Assembly (NCBI RefSeq): GCF_002234675.1 | Contig: NC_019859.2 | Span: 13,159,483 to 13,223,482, forward strand | Length of the DNA: 64,000 nucleotides | Reading direction: 5' to 3' | From: Oryzias latipes | Taxonomy: Eukaryota > Chordata > Actinopteri > Beloniformes > Adrianichthyidae | In this document: positions 61,206 to 64,000 of the stretch, in pieces | How the letters are laid out: each line of letters begins with the position of its first letter | How positions within the stretch are numbered: position 1 is the first letter of the stretch | The notes under the pieces: model-generated | Database searches by the model: none | What the model saw: only the letters and a program-made list of their open reading frames with translations | Told to the model about the DNA's origin: nothing | Made by a program: the position numbers and the translations under genes

Positions 61206-64000
61206 CAGGAATTATCAAAATTTGATGGACAAATGTATGACATACAAGCAAGATTACATGAGCCAGAAACCTGTAATCATCAATAAAGTTTTTCTTTAAG
61301 ATGATTTTGCCACCTACACCAAAACCCTCCAACACAGATCTGCTCCACCGTCTTTCAGTGAGTCTCCTCTAAACAAATATTGACTTTGCTTGTGAATGAC
61401 AGATCTGCAGCTCCCCCGCTTTCCTCCCGTCTCATTGTCTTCTCCCAATATTCACCATCACGTCTTACACGCATACTTTAAATGCCAGGTAACAGGGTTG
61501 CTATGGATACTGGAACAGGGTAAACACTTTAAGCGACACTTTGACTTGACGGAGGGGATGTGTCCCAGTTGTGCGTGGTTCAATGCTTCCTCCATCGCGC
61601 TGTAACTATCGCAAAGATTGTGAAACCTGTGATTGTAAGGTTTTTATTCTGCTGAGTGGATGAATCTGTAAAAGCAGACTGATGACGTTGTTTTTCTGAC
61701 CAGGAACAGATTAGTCAGAGGTCTGAGATCATGACATCACCAGAAATGTTTACACGCGTAATTATAGACAAGTGAGAAATACATCTGTTAAACCACACAC
61801 ACACTTATGGAGGGGAAACAGACAGTGGCTTGCAGTAATACAATAATTGCATATGAGGATAGTTGAAAAGCATTTAACTGGAAGGCTGTAATGTTTATAT
61901 TTATAGCTAAAGCTGTCTCAACAGAAATTCCCATCATGCTCTGCACCTGTGCTCCTTTAAACTTTAAGAGATGTTTCTTTCGTCATGTTTCAGTTTTGTC
62001 AAAGGTTTGAGCTGTTTATTAATAAACTAGCTGTTCCTGTTAAAGTCCTTCAAAACCACCCCACCCCAGTTAAACCAAAATAAAAAAAAATATTCACTTT
62101 ATCTATAAATCTAAATATAGGAAAAAATTTAAACATGCAGCATTGGGAATGTTGTGGATTAGTAATATAAGCATTTTACACATTGATCTAATTTTGGTTG
62201 GTGTTGCCTTATATCTGCTCTGAGCTGATGTCATTTAAATTTCCACACCGTCTGTATTGACAGAGTCTTTCTGCTCGGTAGGACTTTGTGTTTAAGATGA
62301 TCATGGCATGTAACTGTGAGGATTTTGCTGTTTTGACTTTAGTTACGTATTTTCTTTTTTTTTGTTCTTGTCAAGCTCTGTTATCAGGTTTTGTGTCCCC
62401 CCCGTCACAGTCAAGTTAACAATGATCTTCAGTGTATTTACGTGTCTGGTTTGGGTTCATGGTGGTCAGGTCATCTGCATTATCACCCTTTTGTTTCTCC
62501 CTTTATTTCATGGTTTTGTCCCGCCTGGTCCCCTGCACTTTGGATTCTTCACCCAACAGTTCCATTAACAGAGAAAAGTAAGCGCAAGCTCACTGTCAAT
62601 CTGTTTTTGTCAGACCTTCTTTATTCTACTAATGCAATACACCTGTTTTCAGGGACCAGCATTTCCTGTCACTTTTCACACAAGAGTCCACTTTAACCAG
62701 TAGAGAGCACACTCAAAGCCCAATTTGTCATCACCCCTTCTTGATCTCACATTCTGATCTCAAAAGCAAAAACTAAAATTCCATGTTACTGTAGTACTGT
62801 ACTAATAAATGTCTCCTATCTCCTCCAAAAAGACAAACATCAAAGCTCTTCAGCTTCAACCTGTATTTTTGCGGCACTATAGATGGGGACAACTTTCTAA
62901 CGCATTACAAAAGTTGGATTTGTTGGTGATTTAATCATGATGTGTGCAGCCATTTGCAGGGATCGTGTATTATTCCAGAATAATTTGACCAGTTTCAATA
63001 CTTGACTTTGCAAAATTATTCTTGATGTCAGGCTGCTCACATCTCTATCTTTGTATTGATTTTTCCTAAAGTCATTTTGCCTTCTTTCTCTTCATACACC
63101 TGCACTGTTGCAGCAAATGCCTTAAAGTCAGCTGACGAAGTAGGAAGAACAATGTAGGACCACAATATCAACATTTTCAATGTAGGTCTACAAAGCAGTG
63201 GTGTGTCCGTCAGTCACATCCTCTGGCCTGTTGTAATCACTGAAAGTTTCCAAACCTTTTCTGCATTTTCTGTAAAATATCTTTCTTTTGTGGCTTTTAG
63301 ATATCTGAACATGTGCTTCATATTAGTTCATTGTTCTTCTGTTAGGTCATACTATTGTTGTGAAAGTTTAATTACAACAAGACTCAGATCTGGTCTAGTG
63401 CAAGTTGTTAAGTTGATCTGTCTCCACACACTCTCTGTATCTTCTGATATCACGTTTGTCAGGATAGTTCAGCTTTAGCTTTCTCTTAGCTTGTTACTCT
63501 GCATGTCACTCCAGTTTAATATTTTTTATAAACAAACCATTTTCCTGCTAGTTTCTTCCTAACTTTGTGGGGTCTCATGTTTGGCTTCATCTGATTGTTC
63601 TTGGTTTTCTAATTGAACTACATTTATCCTGTAAAGGTGGAGGATTTGTTCTGGTCCAGTAATCCTGTCACAGCACCACCAAAAAACAGCCCCACAAAGC
63701 CCTCCTTCAGTCTTTTTGTATTGCTCTGCATTAGTTGACACACTTCACCAATCTATGGTTTTGCACTCTGTCTCTCTTGGTATAGTGAGTCAATGAAGCT
63801 GGATTGTTTTGACGTATTAAAAAAAAAATCTCTCAATGCATCTTGGGTGGAGTTTACTTGTCTTGTATGTAACATTGTGCATTTTCCAAGTTTGGTCACC
63901 GTTCTGTTAGCGTGTAGCAAGGTGTCTGTTATGGGTGATTGTTCCAACATCTGTTTCTTACCACAAATATTGCTTACACTCCATTGGTACATAGCTGCTG

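Larger units (their letters stand above)
55783..64000 (-). other. slit2: large upstream slit2 intron, no exon seen
   Basis: The remaining slit2 N-terminal LRR and signal-peptide exons were looked for and not found, so they should lie beyond 64000. Known vertebrate SLIT2 genes have very long first introns. Contents recognised: TG and TA microsatellites and a SINE-like repeat at 60950-61205. Confidence 0.6.

Noticed and set aside
55783..64000. additional slit2 N-terminal exons
   Set aside because: Looked for 72-nt LRR exons with CTCAC/CTTAC donors and upstream LRR text; none found.

Overview
The window is vertebrate nuclear DNA, most likely from a percomorph teleost. Coding sequence is split by GT-AG introns. 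It carries a Tc1-like transposon, TA- and TTAA-flanked MITEs, hAT remnants and LINE/SINE tails of kinds common in fish. The named genes match vertebrate families. All identifications rest on reading motifs and remembered family sequences; no search was run. Species is not determined.

Layout, left to right. (1) 1-1526: a decayed Tc1/mariner element whose left end lies off the window. (2) 1940-4376, plus strand: the last three coding exons of a nicotinic acetylcholine receptor alpha-9/alpha-10 type subunit; its ligand-binding exons lie to the left. (3) 6459-8155, plus: a two-exon AIG1/GIMAP-type GTPase with a long coiled coil and a CaaX-like C terminus. (4) 9452-10560: an old hAT-like element holding a MITE and a LINE tail. 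(5) 11835-13208, plus: an intronless D1-class dopamine receptor. (6) 13.2-25.4 kb: repeat-rich intergenic DNA, with one speculative two-exon micropeptide gene (18674-19936) behind a MEF2/TATA-like site and several CAGCTG E-boxes. (7) 25488-55782, minus: 33 coding exons of slit2 (1424 residues in window, from LRR block 1 to the cystine-knot stop). The exons join in one open frame, and the N-terminal exons lie beyond the right edge. A 24-nt microexon and the mir-218 hairpin sit in its introns. (8) 55783-64000: the large upstream slit2 intron, with microsatellites and a SINE-like repeat and no further exon seen.

The genes do not form a pathway. Slit2 is a secreted Robo ligand for axon and cell guidance. 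miR-218, made from the same transcript, is known to target Robo. The receptor genes act in synaptic signalling and the GIMAP-like gene probably in immunity. An alpha-9-type nAChR, a D1/D5-class receptor and SLIT2 all lie on human chromosome arm 4p (CHRNA9, DRD5, SLIT2), so the set may be a conserved linkage block.
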